A DNA stretch of 64,000 nucleotides from Schizochytrium sp. CCTCC M209059. Its lineage: Eukaryota > Sar > Bigyra > Thraustochytrida > Thraustochytriidae. Of this stretch, positions 19,954 through 34,072 are shown piece by piece. The stretch covers positions 756,439 through 820,438 of the forward strand of contig KN805375.1 in NCBI GenBank assembly GCA_000818945.1. The letters are read 5' to 3'. The notes below the pieces were generated by a model. The model searched no databases, had not been told where the DNA came from, and saw nothing but the letters and a program-made list of their open reading frames with translations. Each line of letters starts with the position of its first letter. The stretch's first letter is position 1. The translations under genes and the position numbers were made by a program.

Positions 19954-21868
19954 TCCTGGCGGCCGCCGCGCGCCGCAGCGTCCGTCCCCGAAGTCCCGGG
20001 CCTCGAGCAGCCAGGCAGCCAGGCAGGAAGGTCGTGCGTCGCGTGCGTGCGTGCCGGAGACGGTGACGAAACCCGCGCCGCCTTCTGCTCCTTCCGTTGC
20101 CAACTAGGACGCGGGCCAAGAGAGACCAGCGACCTGCGAGGACGGACGAGCGAGCGGCAGCGACCGACCCTCCCGGCCAGATGACACGATGCCCGGCGCG
20201 AACCGCGCCGTTGGGGCTAGCTAGCGGCCGAACGAACACGCACGGCGGCGCCGAGTTGGTTGGTGGGCGACGGCGCATGGCGGCGGGCCGAGGCTGGAGG
20301 GGAGAGATGCTTTGCAGGTTTTCGAGCCCTTGTTTTGGCTTTTCGATGCCCGATCATCTCCGTCGCAATCCATTTGACCCACTGCGACGAACTTGCGGCC
20401 AGAGGACTTGACCGTCACCGTCGCTGCGACCGAGGTGCGGCGAGGGGACGGAGGGGCTTCGCTAGCCAGGCATCGCGGAGCGCGCGCGGGCCTTGGCAGC
20501 GAAATCAACTTGAAGCTGGAGAGAACGAAGTACGTACTACATGATGGCACGCTCAGTCAGGGCCCGGCCGGAGGAGCTGCGCTCAAAGAGAAGCTAGGCC
20601 TAGGCCTAGTTGGCAAGGGAAGAAGAGGAAGAGAAGAGGGAAAAAGTACTAGGGGCGGCCCCGGCTGGACCCGGCGGCATAAAGGTGGCATCGCTGCTCC
20701 GGGACCCCGCGGCATATTGAAGATGCGCATTAAAGATAGAAGCAACTTATAGTACTTACCAAAGAGACCTATCTGCGCAACCCGGACTCATCCACCTGGC
20801 CTGGGGGGAAGGAAATCAGTGCAAGCTTGGCACAGCGGGGCGCAGCGGGGTGGAAAGGGCGAGCACGGCGCGCAGCCCGCGGTTTGAGGCGCAGGGTTGA
20901 GGCGCGCGTAAGCTCCCTAAAGGCGCCGCAAAGGAGTTCGAAGGCTGAGCTTTGACTCTGCGTTGACTCTGCGCTGCGAGAGGCGCTGGCGGCCGCGCAG
21001 CTGTGGACGGGCGGCGACCACACCGGCGTCGCGAGAGCACACAGATACCCCACACAGTGCGGCCCCGCAGCGCGTGAGGCCCGTCTGCCGCAGACTCGAA
21101 AAGCCCGCCCAGATTTTCAACGCGCACACGGCCCTTGAGTCGCTGCCCGCGACCCCGCGGCATGTCGCTGCGACGCGAAGCGCAGGCCGGGCCCGTCTTC
21201 CTTTCGGCCCGCCTTCCAGCGCCGCCTTCCTCCCTCGCCCCGCCCTTGCTTACCTGCGAGCGAGCGAGCGTGCGTGCGACGCCCTCGCGTGATGGCGGCA
21301 CCGGCGTCTCGCTTTCCCTCCTTTCTGCCCCCTTCCCCCCTCCTTGTGTCTCGGGACTTCGCTCGTTCCGTGCCGGTTGCCGCATGGTTGCCGCCGGGTT
21401 GCCGGCGTCGGTCGACGCGAGTGCCTCGTGAGGCGGCGAGGAAGCAGCGCCGCAAAGCAGCAGCTGCAGGCTGAGGTAGGCAAGGCGACGCGGGAGCCCC
21501 GTGGAACGTAGCCGCCTCTGCAGAAGGGATCAGGCTCAAGAGCAAGGGCTCGATACTACATTCTTGTTTGGTTGCTGGCCGGCTGCCGAGGGGTGGATGG
21601 ATGGATTGATGAATGGTTGGGATGGATGTGCTGGGTTAGTTTGTTTTTTCCTTTTCTTTTCGTCGAGGGAAGCAGCGTGTGCTGGGAGGGGCCCGCAGCG
21701 AGGGTTTGCGTGCAGGCGCGTCTCAAGCGCGGTGTAGCTGTGGAAGGAGGAGGCGCGCACGGCACCGTCCACTGCGCTTGTCGCAAATCGGGCATCGCGA
21801 AGCGTTCACGAGAGCTGCAACGGAAAGACGCCTGCGCTCTCCACAGTGGGCTCTCATATCACTGGTCC

Positions 21869-21882
21869 GCAGTGGATCCTGC
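21869..21882. promoter_or_regulatory. Candidate motif GCAG-TGGATC-CTGC
   Basis: Third copy of the GCAGTG...CTGC inverted repeat. It lies within the ~1-kb interval that also holds four CACTGTGG sites. Confidence 0.3.
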
Positions 21883-22292
21883 AGTGTCACCGACTGTCCA
21901 TCCGTGCCGCGCCTTCGCAAGCAAGGCACCGCTGCGCCGCCGTTACGCTCCGCTCCCTCCTCGCCGCCTCACCTCGCTGCCTCGCTCGCTCTCGCGCCAG
22001 GCCGCCAGGACTGGCCAGCCTTGGTTGGCTGCGCAGCCATCATGGACACCCGCGCTGGCACGCAGCCTTGCCTGCAGGCCGCGGTTTCCTGGCTGCCTCC
22101 TGTTTTATTCTGCACGCCCTCGCGTTCCTGTCTTGCGGCGCCGCAGCGACCGGCGGGCCCCTCTCTGCTCCGGCTGCGCCGCTCTGCGCCGCTCTGCTTC
22201 TCCCGCGCAGCCAGCCGGCTCCAGCGCAGCGCCGCGCAGCGCAGCACGGCGCGGCGCAGCACTGTGGAACCACCGGGAAGGTCTGGCGTGGC

Positions 22293-22330
22293 CGGCTCGG
22301 CTCGGCTAGGCTCGGCTCGGCTCGGCTTGG
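22293..22330. repeat. Imperfect (GGCTC)n array
   Basis: About seven GGCTC/GGCTA/GGCTT units in a row, another pentanucleotide array in gene-free DNA. Confidence 0.75.
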
Positions 22331-23574
22331 CTTGCTGTTTGTTGCTTGCCGAGTCCGCGAGCGAGCGGCGGGCTGAGTCTGATCAGGCGCCGGCATTGAC
22401 TCTGCCTGACTCTGGCCACCCTCGGGCTGCTCTGCTCCGCTCCGCTCCGCTCGCTTGCTTGCTTGCTCGCTTCGAATTTCTCGCTCGCTCGCGCGATGCC
22501 CGTTGAGAGAGACGCGCCTGCCCCGCTGTGCAGGCGTGGAGGGCGAGGGTGGGCGGGTGAGTAGATGGATGGATTGATAGATGGGTGGATGGACGGATGG
22601 ACGCATGAGCGAGGCGGGAGTGAGGGAAGGGAAAGGGGGGGGAAGGGGGGGGAGTCGGTGACGAAGTTGAAGCCCGGGCGCTTGATCTCCACTTACAGCG
22701 TAGCTACACTGTGGATCAGTTGGCCCCGCAGAGGGAGCCGTGTGCCACGGGCGAGGAGGATTGCTAGGCAAACGATATAGCTGTGCGTTGCTGAGACGCT
22801 TTCGACTTGACTCAGTAGGGGTGTGGAGGGCGATCGCCTCGTGGTGGCGAATGTGGGTCCACAGTGAGGGCCAGATGACTTGGCCAGCCGGCGACTAGCA
22901 TCAAACCTGCAACACGACTCCGTTCGCTCGCTCGCCCGCACGCAAGCACGCACGCACGCTCGCTCGCTCGCGCAAGCAAGCACCCACGCCCGCGAGTCCG
23001 CGCATCACCGCTGCCGCACGTAGCCGCGCTTGCACCCGCGCTTGCACCCGCGCCCGCGCGCTGCCCGCTAGCTCGCCGGCACGGAGATAGACGGTCGATC
23101 GGCTTGTTCACCGCGAGATCAGTCCTTAGCTTTACACGGTGTACGAGCTCGGGCCGAGCGGAGCGCAAAGCAGCCGCGAGCGAGACTCGCCCCCTCGTCG
23201 CTTGCTCGTACGTACGCACGCACGCACGCGAGCCTGCGCCTGCGCCTGCGCGCGAGACCGGTAGTCAGAAGGACCTGTCTGTCTGCCTCACCGCCCTCGT
23301 TCGGTCGTTCATTCGTGCTGCGTGCATCCAAGGTGGAGCTGCGGTACCAAGGACCGTAACGCCACTTGAGGTTTGACGAGAGCAACAGCCTACTCCTTGC
23401 CGGCACAAGCTGATCTGCACTCCAGAACTCGTCCGCGCCCGCGTGCGCTGAGGCCTGCCAAGGCCCGAGGCGGCGAGAGCGCGCCACACAACACCCACCA
23501 AGCTTCTTGGGGTTGGCCACTTTTGACTCTGTTCAGGAAGGGCCATCTCGGCCACGCATCCTCCGAACAAAAAC

Positions 23575-25101
23575 ATGTCATCAAGCGGAAATCCACAGGC
23601 CCTGCAGCAGGGACAGCTGCACAGCCAGCCCGCGCTCAGTAGCGCCTCGGCCAGTGATATCTTCAAGTCCATCCCGGTTTTTCAGAATTTGCTCTCAAAC
23701 AACGCCGTACAAGCGTCAGATGCCAAGTCCACCGCATCCTCCAACAACAACAACAACGAGCAGTCGCCATCGTCCGCCTGGACACCGCAAGTCGGCAACT
23801 CGCTCTTTGTTTCTCCCCAACAACAAGAACAACAGCAGCAACCCATGCTCTTCTTTCCGCAGATGCAGGCGCAGAATGGGCAGTCTGGGTTCATGTACAT
23901 GAACTTTCCTGGCATGTCCGCACAGCAAAACCAAACTTCACCAAACCCGTCCATGCCTTCGTTCACCTCCCTTCAGCAGTACAACGGGAACATTTTTCCC
24001 AACATTAACAACAACGTCGACACCGACGCAAACTCGCAAAGGTCGTCCACCTCGAACAGTCAGGATGGTGGAGCCTCGTCCGCAGAGCTGCGCGCCAAGC
24101 TCCAGGTGCTCGCCCAAAGCAAGAAAAGGCGCAAGGATAGTTCAGAACGGAGCAACAGCGACGTCGACGAGAGCAATGATAGTGAGTCGCAGCATAGCTC
24201 CGAGGAAGGAAGCAGCCGCAGCCGCAGCATTAGCATGAACAAGAAGCAGCGGCGCGATGAGCGCACGGACTCGGGCAAGTTCTCCGAAGGATCGACCAGC
24301 GGAGGCGGAAGCGACTACACCGAGAGCCACAGCAGCAACAATAGTGTGGCCGACTCTTCGGCGAAGGCGCTCTCGAGTGCCGAGGATGCTGCGCAAAAAG
24401 CTTCCGAGGCCGCTCAAAAAGCACAACTCCAGGCACGCCATTTGCAGCAACGCTGGAGGCGCCGTCGCGCACGTCGCAACCGCGCCCCGGACTGCCCGCA
24501 CAGCGACTACCGCGGCGTCTCGTGGCATCGCCGCGATCGCAAGTGGCTCGCGCGCACCTGGATCAACGGTCGCATCGAGCATCTCGGATGCTACCGCACC
24601 GAAGAAATGGCTGCGCTCGCTGTAGACATTCGCACGGTCGAGCACTTTGGTCCCGACACCAAGAAGGAGCTCAACTTTCCGGACCCGGACGAGCGGGCCA
24701 AGATGCGTTCCGAGTTTGAAGCCTCGGGTGAGTTCAAAATCAAGACGGCGCGCGAGCTCAATGGTCCCGGGAACTACTCGAGCAGTAGATTTCCAGGGGC
24801 TATGCCAGGGTTCACGACTGTCATTCTTCCCGGGTACGGCCCCGTCGCGATCAGCACGGGGGCCCCCGGCAACGCGCAGCCGTATGGGTTGCAGATTCCC
24901 ATGCTTTACGGCAACAGCATTCCGCAGATGCAAATGCAAATGCAGCAGCCTACCTTTCAAGCGTCGACGCAGCCTCAGCAGCAGCAGCAGCAACAACAGC
25001 AATCCTCCCCATTGTTTTTTCAGTCGCCGCCGCAACAGCACCAACAACTTCCCGCTCAGCATACCTTTTTTGGAAATGCGCCGAGCTCAGCTGCCATGTA
25101 A
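23575..25101 (+). CDS. AP2/ERF-domain DNA-binding protein 2
   Basis: A 508-residue product starting at the first ATG (AAAACATGTC). The N-terminal ~300 residues are Ser/Asn/Gln-rich. An Ala/Lys/Gln helix and the basic stretch RWRRRRARRNR (possible nuclear signal) come just before the AP2 domain. The domain spans about residues 312-368: YRGVSWHRRDRKWLARTW, HLGCYRTEEMAALAVDIR, ELNFPDPDER. It is nearly the same as in AP2 protein 1, and the extension after the domain (SGEFK plus a basic helix) is also shared, so the two are clear paralogues. The C-terminal ~130 residues are Pro/Gln/Met-rich with a Gln run. Likely a nuclear transcription factor; target sites are unknown. Large gene-free DNA lies on both sides. 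Confidence 0.9.
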   Translation: MSSSGNPQALQQGQLHSQPALSSASASDIFKSIPVFQNLLSNNAVQASDAKSTASSNNNNNEQSPSSAWTPQVGNSLFVSPQQQEQQQQPMLFFPQMQAQNGQSGFMYMNFPGMSAQQNQTSPNPSMPSFTSLQQYNGNIFPNINNNVDTDANSQRSSTSNSQDGGASSAELRAKLQVLAQSKKRRKDSSERSNSDVDESNDSESQHSSEEGSSRSRSISMNKKQRRDERTDSGKFSEGSTSGGGSDYTESHSSNNSVADSSAKALSSAEDAAQKASEAAQKAQLQARHLQQRWRRRRARRNRAPDCPHSDYRGVSWHRRDRKWLARTWINGRIEHLGCYRTEEMAALAVDIRTVEHFGPDTKKELNFPDPDERAKMRSEFEASGEFKIKTARELNGPGNYSSSRFPGAMPGFTTVILPGYGPVAISTGAPGNAQPYGLQIPMLYGNSIPQMQMQMQQPTFQASTQPQQQQQQQQQSSPLFFQSPPQQHQQLPAQHTFFGNAPSSAAM

Positions 25102-26537
25102 AACCAATACCCTCGACCCTTCAATTTTTGCCTATACCCGCCGTTCGCCCGTGCGCACTGTACAATATCGCACAGCAAAGCTTGCGAGCGAGCGAGCGAT
25201 CGTGCGAACAATCGCACATCCTCGCGACCCTGACAAAGTCGGAAACTTCGAACCTGAATGAATAAACAAAAACAAAATTTGCCCGGGCCTTTTTGACATT
25301 TCGTAGCAGCAGTGACTCTTACCCTTTTCGGGCGTCCTGAGGCCCTCCCTGCCTGGCCCAGCACCATCATGTCAATCGTGAGCCAGGCGTCAACGACCGA
25401 CCAAATGCAAGGGCAAACCATCAATCGTGCAGCCGGCCAGCTACGGCATTCCGACCAGCCAGACAGTCAACCGATCAGTCAGTTTCAATTTTTTGTTACC
25501 CGCGGCAAATGTCCCGGCCAGCAGCAGGCGCAACAGCGCAGCAGCACGAGCAGCACCAGCAGGAGGCAACGTCCGTTCGCGAGACCCTGTCCGGCGAGCG
25601 CATCCGCAGCGCGGCGTATACGTACTGGTGCCGCGCAAGAAAATCACCGCCTCCCTGCCGTTCATTCGTTGGTTTCTCCGCCTCTTTTTCTCGCGCGCCT
25701 TTTGAGACGAAGCGAGAAAGCGGGGACTTTGTTAACTTCTTGATACGCCAAGCCAGCAAGCTAGCTACTAGGTAGTAGCTATCCGGGTGTGGTGGACCCG
25801 CGGCCGTTACGACGTAGGTCCATCCGCAACAGTGACCAATTGACAGACCCGCTGGCCAGTCCGGCTGGCCGGAAGGCTCGCTGCTGCCCGCTGCTACTGG
25901 CTTCGCACGCACGAGACCCGAGCGAAAGCGGAAGCGGAAGCCGGAGCGGCGCGGGAAGGAGAACTCCTGGCAGGACGGAGGCCGGGAGAGGAGGAAAGGA
26001 TCAAATCCAGGACGAGCAAAGCGGTCGAGCGGCGCGCGTGGTTGGCTGGTGGCCTCTTGCAGCCAGGCACTGTGGGCGATCCGTTTTGCCGGTGTGGGGA
26101 GCGGCCTCGAACACTGTGCAAGCCGGTTGCTTTAGAGAGCGAAGCCGGCGGGGCAAAGCTGCGTCCTGATTCGAGAGGACGGGAAGCTCGCTGGCCACTG
26201 TACTACAAGAGTCACCGCGCTCGCTCGCAGAGGATGCCGCTTCGCCATCGCCGCGCACGCCGCGGCCGCTCGTCTGCCTGCGTCTGCGCCTGCGCCGCGC
26301 CGTTCGGACGCAGAGCGCGGCGGGTTGCTGGGCCTCCGCGTGGACGCGCCGCTCCCGCGCGTACCGCCGGCGCGGCGTGCGTATACGTGCGTGTGCGTGC
26401 GTGAGCGGCCAGTGCGGGCGAGGAGGGGGAGACGCCCGCTTCGGACCGCCGCGAGGCGCCTTTCTCCGCGGAGCAGCAGCCACCGCAGGTTTGGGTTTTT
26501 GAGCAGCCAGCAGCAGCATGGTGCGCGAGCAAAGTAG

Positions 26538-26563
26538 GGCAAGGCAAGGCAAGGCAAGGCGAG
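26538..26563. repeat. (AAGGC)n array
   Basis: Four to five AAGGC pentamers in gene-free DNA. Confidence 0.8.
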
Positions 26564-28499
26564 ATTGGCAGCGGCGACGGGTCGATGCCGGGTGACGTCG
26601 CGAGCGGAGACGAGGAAATATGATCGGAAGAGCCCTAGATGCGCAGCCTCGCATCAAAAGCACGACTCGGATTATGACGGTTGACTTGCGGGGCCTTGTG
26701 GTGGTGGAGGAGAGGGAGGGAGGGAGGAGGAGGCAACGGCTGTTTGGTTGCCGGTGTCGCTGTAAAGTCCAGGGCTCGGACAGGTGGGGAGGGAGGCTCG
26801 GTCGCTCGGTTGCCGTGCCGAGGCAGACTTTCCGACGCTTCCAGGCGGACCCGGGGAGGAGACGGCCATAGAGGTGTTTTGGAAGCCCCCGAAAAGGGGA
26901 AGCGGAGAGAACCAAAGCACTGCAGAGCAAAAAGCAAAGGAAAGGAAAGCAGGCCCAACAGCAAGCGAAAAAAGGCGACCCCAAAGCCAAGCAGCTGGCT
27001 GCAGTCTGCGCCCGAGAGTCAAGCCAAGCAGCACCCAAAGTCAAGCCAAGCAAGACAACCCCAAAGCTCAGCAATGTGTTGGTATAAACACTTAAAATCA
27101 TTGCACCAACAAAGCTGAAGGCCATGAAGCAAAGTGGGTCTGCCTTGCGTTGCATTCCTTTTCCCTCGTACACTCCGGCAGTCAGCTAGCTGCAGCTGCA
27201 AACAGCTCGTCAGCCAGCCAAGTCACGCCCTTCGCACACCGGGGCGGAGGCGAGGGGGGAGAGTCGTCGCTCGATTGATCGCTTAATTGAGCGATCGCTT
27301 GCTGCCTTGATGATCGAGCACTTTTTGCTCGTTCGCCCGTGCCCGCGACCTTGGGGGCCCTAACTGTAATTCGAGGCGAAGATCACGAGCGACCTGAGCG
27401 CCCGGGCAGCCAGCCGGGCAGCCAGCCAGGGCAGGCGGGCGACGCCCCACCCGAATCTTGCTCGAGCCAGCCAACATCATCTCCACGGGCACCGCAACTC
27501 GACCTCCGCCTAAAGCAGAGCGGCCGAAGAAAGCGAAGCGAAGCGAAGCCCGCGTGCGTGCGTGCGTGCGTGCGTGCGTGGATGATCGCGCGCGGCCGCT
27601 CCCCTCCCCTTCGTCCATGACGCGGCGGCGGAGCGAGGTGAGGGGCTCGCCACGATCAAAAAAGGAAAAGCCGCAAGCCGCGGGGCCGGCACGGGCAGAA
27701 GCAGCCAGCTTCGCCCGGAGAAGCTGGCGCGAAGCTAGCCGCAGCCGGCAGCTTCTCCTGCGTCCCGACGGGCCGGCCTGTGATCATGCGCGCGAGTCGC
27801 ACATGCCGCGTGCCCCAAAGGCACAGCAAGAGGCGCCTGCCCTGGCCGCCTTGGGAAGCGTCCCGCGGGGGCTGGCTGGCAGGCTGTTGGACGGCAAGGA
27901 AGAAAAGAAGGCAGGCGGATGGCAAGCAGCGGGGAAGCGAGAGAGCGGGAAGGCCAGAAAGAGCGAAAGACAGAAGGAGAGATCTCTAAGAGAGCAAGCA
28001 AGCGAGCGAGCAAGCAAGCGAGCAAGCAAGCGTCCCGCGGGAGAAGGGAACGCGGCGGAAAGGGAAACGTGGAGCGGAGCGTCCCCGCGGCAGGTTGGCC
28101 AGAGGTAGCGCGGCCAGCCAGGTGCGAGCGAGCGAATGCGTCGAGAGAACGGGTGCGGGGCGGCGAGAAAGTGAACGAATGCACGAACAATGAATGTATC
28201 GTACGTCAATGAGCGGGCAGGAATCGTCGCACTTCTCGGCGGCGGCGGCGGCGGCGGCCCGGCCACGTGTTGGCCAGGCTGCCGACGTAGGAGCTCTCGC
28301 TCGCTGTGGTGGCGGGGAGACCGCGATCCTTGAAGCACTGGCGAGGTCTTTCCTCCTTACCTTTTTCCCGTTAAGCTGCGCAGGCCAGGCAGATGCGCTG
28401 TGCTGTGATGCGCTGCGCGATGGACGAGGAATCGATTCTATCCAGATTGCTTAGTTGGATTCAGGTTGTCGTCCTGCGCGAAGACGAAGCCTCCGAGGC

Positions 28500-28549
28500 A
28501 TCGATCGATCGATCGATCGATCGATCGATCGATATTAATCGATCGATCC
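28500..28549. repeat. (ATCG)n self-complementary array
   Basis: About eight ATCG units, a short interruption (ATATTA), then more ATCG. The whole tract is self-complementary and able to extrude as a hairpin or cruciform. Confidence 0.9.
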
Positions 28550-28980
28550 ATCCCTCCCCCACCTACCGGGCCAAAGCAGAAAGCAAGGCACAAGCCGGGG
28601 CTACCCAAAGTAGTCCGAAGCCGCCCAAAGTGAAGCAAATAAGTCTGGAGACTCTTGCAGAGGAAGCAAGGCCGGCGGGGCGAACGAAGAAAGCAGCGCG
28701 AAGCTGCGGAGCGCATGCCAGCTTGCCTGTTTGAGGGAGAGAGAAGGTCAAGCTGCGCACTCTGACGAGGAGCTCGCTCCTCTCTGCAGGCCCGCGTGAC
28801 GGCCGAAGCTGCGTCGCGCGAGCCTTGCAGCGAGCGAGCGAGCGCCACGCGGTGGCGACGTCTCCGTGCCGCTGCTCGCTCCGCGGCCCCTCGCTCGTTT
28901 CTCGAAAGAAAAGAACTCATAGCTGTACGTAGGAGGCCTAGGCCTAGCAGCTGTTGTAGCAGCTGCTGTGCGGTTAGACG

Positions 28981-29547
<567 letters not shown>

Positions 29548-29767
29548 GCACGCACGCATGCAACGCACCTGCGAAGGCGACGACGCCGCGGTGGCCGGCC
29601 AGGCAGACTCGGGGGGTCGCACGCGGACGGACGCGGAGGAGACCTTCGCCCAAGGCCGGTTTGCGGGTTCTCGACGCTTCGGCGGCTGTCTACGGTTGGG
29701 ACGGCTTGCTCGGTCAGCCAGGCAGCTGGCTGGCTGGCCGCAAAGAGTCGGCGGCACAGCTAGCTAG

Positions 29768-30853
<1,086 letters not shown>

Positions 30854-30972
30854 TAGGTCGCCGGGCAAAAGGTGTGGGGCGCGCACCGCCAGCTGCGGGG
30901 CATGAGGTGCGGGGACGCCGGGGACGCGCGTCAAGCGCTTGCGCACAACCAATAAAGAGAGAAAGAAAGAAC

Positions 30973-31010
30973 GAATGAATGAATGAATGAATGAATGAAT
31001 GAATGAATGA
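30973..31010. repeat. (GAAT)n tetranucleotide array
   Basis: Nine to ten GAAT units, bordered by GAAA and GAGA purine-rich DNA. Confidence 0.9.
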
Positions 31011-31390
31011 ACGAGAGAGAAAGGCGTCCGTCCGCAGGCGAAGAAAGGGCGGAAACAGCTTCGGCTCGCAGGCACCGCAGCCAGCTTCATCTCTCTACCT
31101 AGCTACTAGCAGTGGGCGGCCCAATCGCTTGACAGCTAGCCAGTTAGCTAGCTAGCTTGCAACCGGAAAGCAGTAGCTTCTTGGAGGGTGCCAGGCGAGG
31201 CCTCTTCCCGGAAGCTGCTGCTTGCCCGGGCTGCGCTCTAGCTCGTGCGGGGGGGAAAGGAGGGAGGGACGCCGCCGGGACGCGTCCCGCGAGCGAGGGA
31301 GCGGAGGAAGGAGAGGCCGCGGACTCCGCGGCAGCCGCAGGACGCGGCCTGGCGGCGGAGGGACGCGGCGCAGCGGCCTCTGGCGGGCGG

Positions 31391-31438
31391 AGAGGCGAGG
31401 CGAGGCGAGGCGAGGCCAGGCGAGGCGAGGCCAGGCGC
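31391..31438. repeat. (GGCGA)n imperfect array
   Basis: About nine GGCGA/GGCCA units; a further pentanucleotide array about 500 bp upstream of AP2 gene 3. Confidence 0.85.
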
Positions 31439-31940
31439 AGCGGCGGCCGGGGCGCGGGGCGAGCGCGGGAGGAGCCCGCCCACGCTGCGAGTGAGAAATT
31501 TGGTGCACTGCAGCTCGATCTGCCTTCGCCCCCGCACCTCGCGCCCAGCCAGGCGGCCGGCCAGCCACAGCTGCAAATTCCACCGCACGCCCTGCGTTCT
31601 CGCTTGGCTTGAAACGAAGGGAGGAAGGGAGGCTCGTGACGTCCGGGCGGGAAAGCGCGCAGAAAAGCAGGGAAAACAGGCGGGCAGAACCTTTTCTCCT
31701 CTCTCCCAGGGCAGAGACGAGTCGCCGTCGAGACGCTGTAGAGACCACGCGAGACGACGCAAGACGATCACATCACAGACTGCACAGGCCCTGGCACTGT
31801 CAGTCCAAGGCCTGGGCGGCCGCAATCGCTGGTGGCTTTGCTCGAAAGAGCGACGCCACGCCATTCAAGGCGAAACTGGAGAACAAAAAGGGGGGGGGGC
31901 GAAGACCGTCCCCGGCAGCCTCGTCTAGACCATACCCTCC

Positions 31941-32040
31941 ATGTGCCTGATGCAACATCCCGGAAAACCCTTCAACAAGACAAACTCATCTTCTGACGGT
32001 ACGAATCAAACGAACAGTCGTAGCCGCAGCAACAGCGGCA

Positions 32041-32076
<36 letters not shown>

Positions 32077-32522
32077 GCAACAGTACTTTCAACACTAATA
32101 ATAACAATGGCAACTACAACCCCGCTGCCGCCGGCACTATTCCCGGTAACGGCCTCAATCCGTTCAATTTCGCCATGGGGACCAGCGCAGTCCCGCATGA
32201 TCCATCCATGCTAATAAGACTGCTCTCCGCAAGCGCCGGGTCTGCAGAGGGAAATTCTCTCGCTGCGCTCATCCTCCAGCAGCAACAACACCTTCAGCAA
32301 CAGCAACAAGTCCAACGACAGCAACAACAACAAGAGCAAGAGTTTCTTCGACAACAGCAACAACAACTTTTGCAGCAACGACGAGAGCGTGAACAGGGCA
32401 AACACGTGCAAGACTTACTGGAGCGTTACGCTCAGAGATTAAAACTGCAAAACGAACAACACCAACTCCAGCAATTCCAACAGCAACAGCAGCAGCTGCA
32501 GCAATTTCAGCAATTTCAGAAA

Positions 32523-32560
<38 letters not shown>

Positions 32561-33707
32561 ACAACAACAGCAACAGCCATTTCAGCCAGATAAAGCCATC
32601 ATGCTAGGCGCATCTGGCTCGTTCGCGTCCGCAAACCTTAATGAGGCTGCCTCCCGTCTCGCGCAACATGTTCACGCACAAGACCACTTTCAACATAATG
32701 CAGACGCTTTTCATCATCGCGCCATGGCTCCAGATTTCGCAGCCATGTTCAACGCCAGCAGTACCTCGCAAACAAACGAAAATACCATCTCACATCTCCT
32801 CGCGCAACAAAGCTCTCACGGTGCTGACTTCTCAGCTCTTCATCAACAACAGCATGAGCAGCACAAGAGTCAACCCAATCTCTTTGTGCAACCGGCCAAC
32901 CAGCATCAAGAGCAACCCAATACGACCAAAGGAGAAAACTACCCACAGCATGCGCAACACCATCAGCTTGACAGTCTCTCCTCGGCGAATCCGCAACACA
33001 GTCACGCGACAAGCCCTCCCGACCTCAGTACGATTGCGAAGATGATCGCCAACGTCCAACAACAACATCAGCAGCAGGCAATCAAAGCTGCCGAGGAAGC
33101 GAGGCAAATCGATTCCACGGCCCAAGCCGCAACCGCCAACGTCGGAGACGAAACAAACAAATCCAACACAACGCAAAAGAAACGAAAAAATGCAACTTCA
33201 ACGACACAAAATACAAAGCCTGGCACTGACGCTGCCAAATATAAAAAGCTCCAGCTTAAACCGAGCAGCTCCGACGTGTCACCGAGTGCAGCAGCAGCAA
33301 CAGCAACAACAGAGACTTCAGGCCAGAAACGAAGGAAGCGCACACAGCCCTCGGCGGCATCCATGCCCATCCCCTCACGCTTCCGCGGAGTATCCTGGCA
33401 TCGCCGCGACAAAGTCTGGCTTGCACGTGTCTGGATTGACGGCAAAATTCGCCATCTCGGCTGCTACAAGCTCGAAGAGATGGCCGCACTCGCCGTCGAT
33501 CTGCGCCACATCGCCATGTACGGCGAGACCGGGCGTGCACTAAATTTTCCAGACCGCGAAGAGCGAGAAAAGCTTATCAGCCGCCTCCGTCAGAGATCCG
33601 ACTTCAAGCTCGATGAGGCTCTCGAGCAGGCCAATGCGCGAATGTCGCTTGCGCAACTCGCTCGCACTGCAAACGCAGGCGAAACAACACTGGAACCTGA
33701 ACATTAA
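31941..33707 (+). CDS. AP2/ERF-domain DNA-binding protein 3 (poly-Gln)
   Basis: A 588-residue product beginning at the ATG at 31941. The N-terminal two thirds are rich in Gln, Asn, Gly and His, with long CAA/CAG-coded runs (residues ~110-215). The AP2 domain lies at about residues 481-538: FRGVSWHRRDKVWLARVW, HLGCYKLEEMAALAVDLR, ALNFPDREER. It follows a basic RRKRTQP stretch. The domain is the same subtype as in AP2 proteins 1 and 2 but more diverged (AMYG instead of EHFG, and KVW for RKW). The C-terminus is a short helix. Likely a transcription factor with glutamine-rich activation regions. Start choice: first ATG, with a non-coding-looking upstream. Confidence 0.88.
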
Positions 33708-34072
33708 GCCTCGTCGTTCGCCCACAAGGAATAGAATAATCCCCTTTACTGACCATATGGTACAATAACTTTCACCTCCCTCGCTCCGTTTTCCCCTTGA
33801 TGATAATCATGATCATGATGCTGCTATGCCTGGCTGGTTCTCCCTTGCCCATACACTTGACATCGAGTATAACGACGAAAAAGGAGGTTCGCATCACTAG
33901 ATGAGAACGCGCGCGAATGAATGCATGAATATCTATATGAACCAAGACACAATGAGGCCGACTGCAGGCCTCCGTCACCCGTCACTGTCAACGTCAACAT
34001 AACCGCTAATCATGCAATGCTATGCAATGCTATGCTATGCAATGCTATGCTAAGCTATGCAGCTGGTGGGCG
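33708..34072. other. Intergenic, convergent 3' ends
   Basis: A 365-bp spacer between AP2 gene 3 (plus) and the small membrane protein gene (minus). It is AT-richer than its surroundings and carries an ATGCA/ATGCT repeat at its right end. The 3' untranslated regions of both genes probably lie here. Confidence 0.6.
34013..34061. repeat. ATGCAATGCT/ATGCTATGC tandem repeat
   Basis: Roughly nine 5-bp ATGCA/ATGCT units in a row just before the stop codon of the small membrane protein gene. Confidence 0.8.

Larger units (their letters stand above)
17273..23574. other. 6.3-kb gene-free region between divergent AP2 genes 1 and 2
   Basis: GC-rich, low-complexity DNA lying upstream of both AP2 gene 1 (minus) and AP2 gene 2 (plus). 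It contains runs of GCGT, GAGC and GGCT units, a 27-C homopolymer, (CTCTG)n near 18861 and (GGCTC)n near 22293. All long frames here are Arg/Ala/Pro/Ser-rich and read in several frames at once, as expected of GC-rich non-coding DNA. No tRNA, rRNA or transposon was recognised. Recurring short motifs (GCAGTG...CTGC palindromes; CACTGTGG) are listed separately. A divergent regulatory region or non-coding transcripts are possible. Confidence 0.6.
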
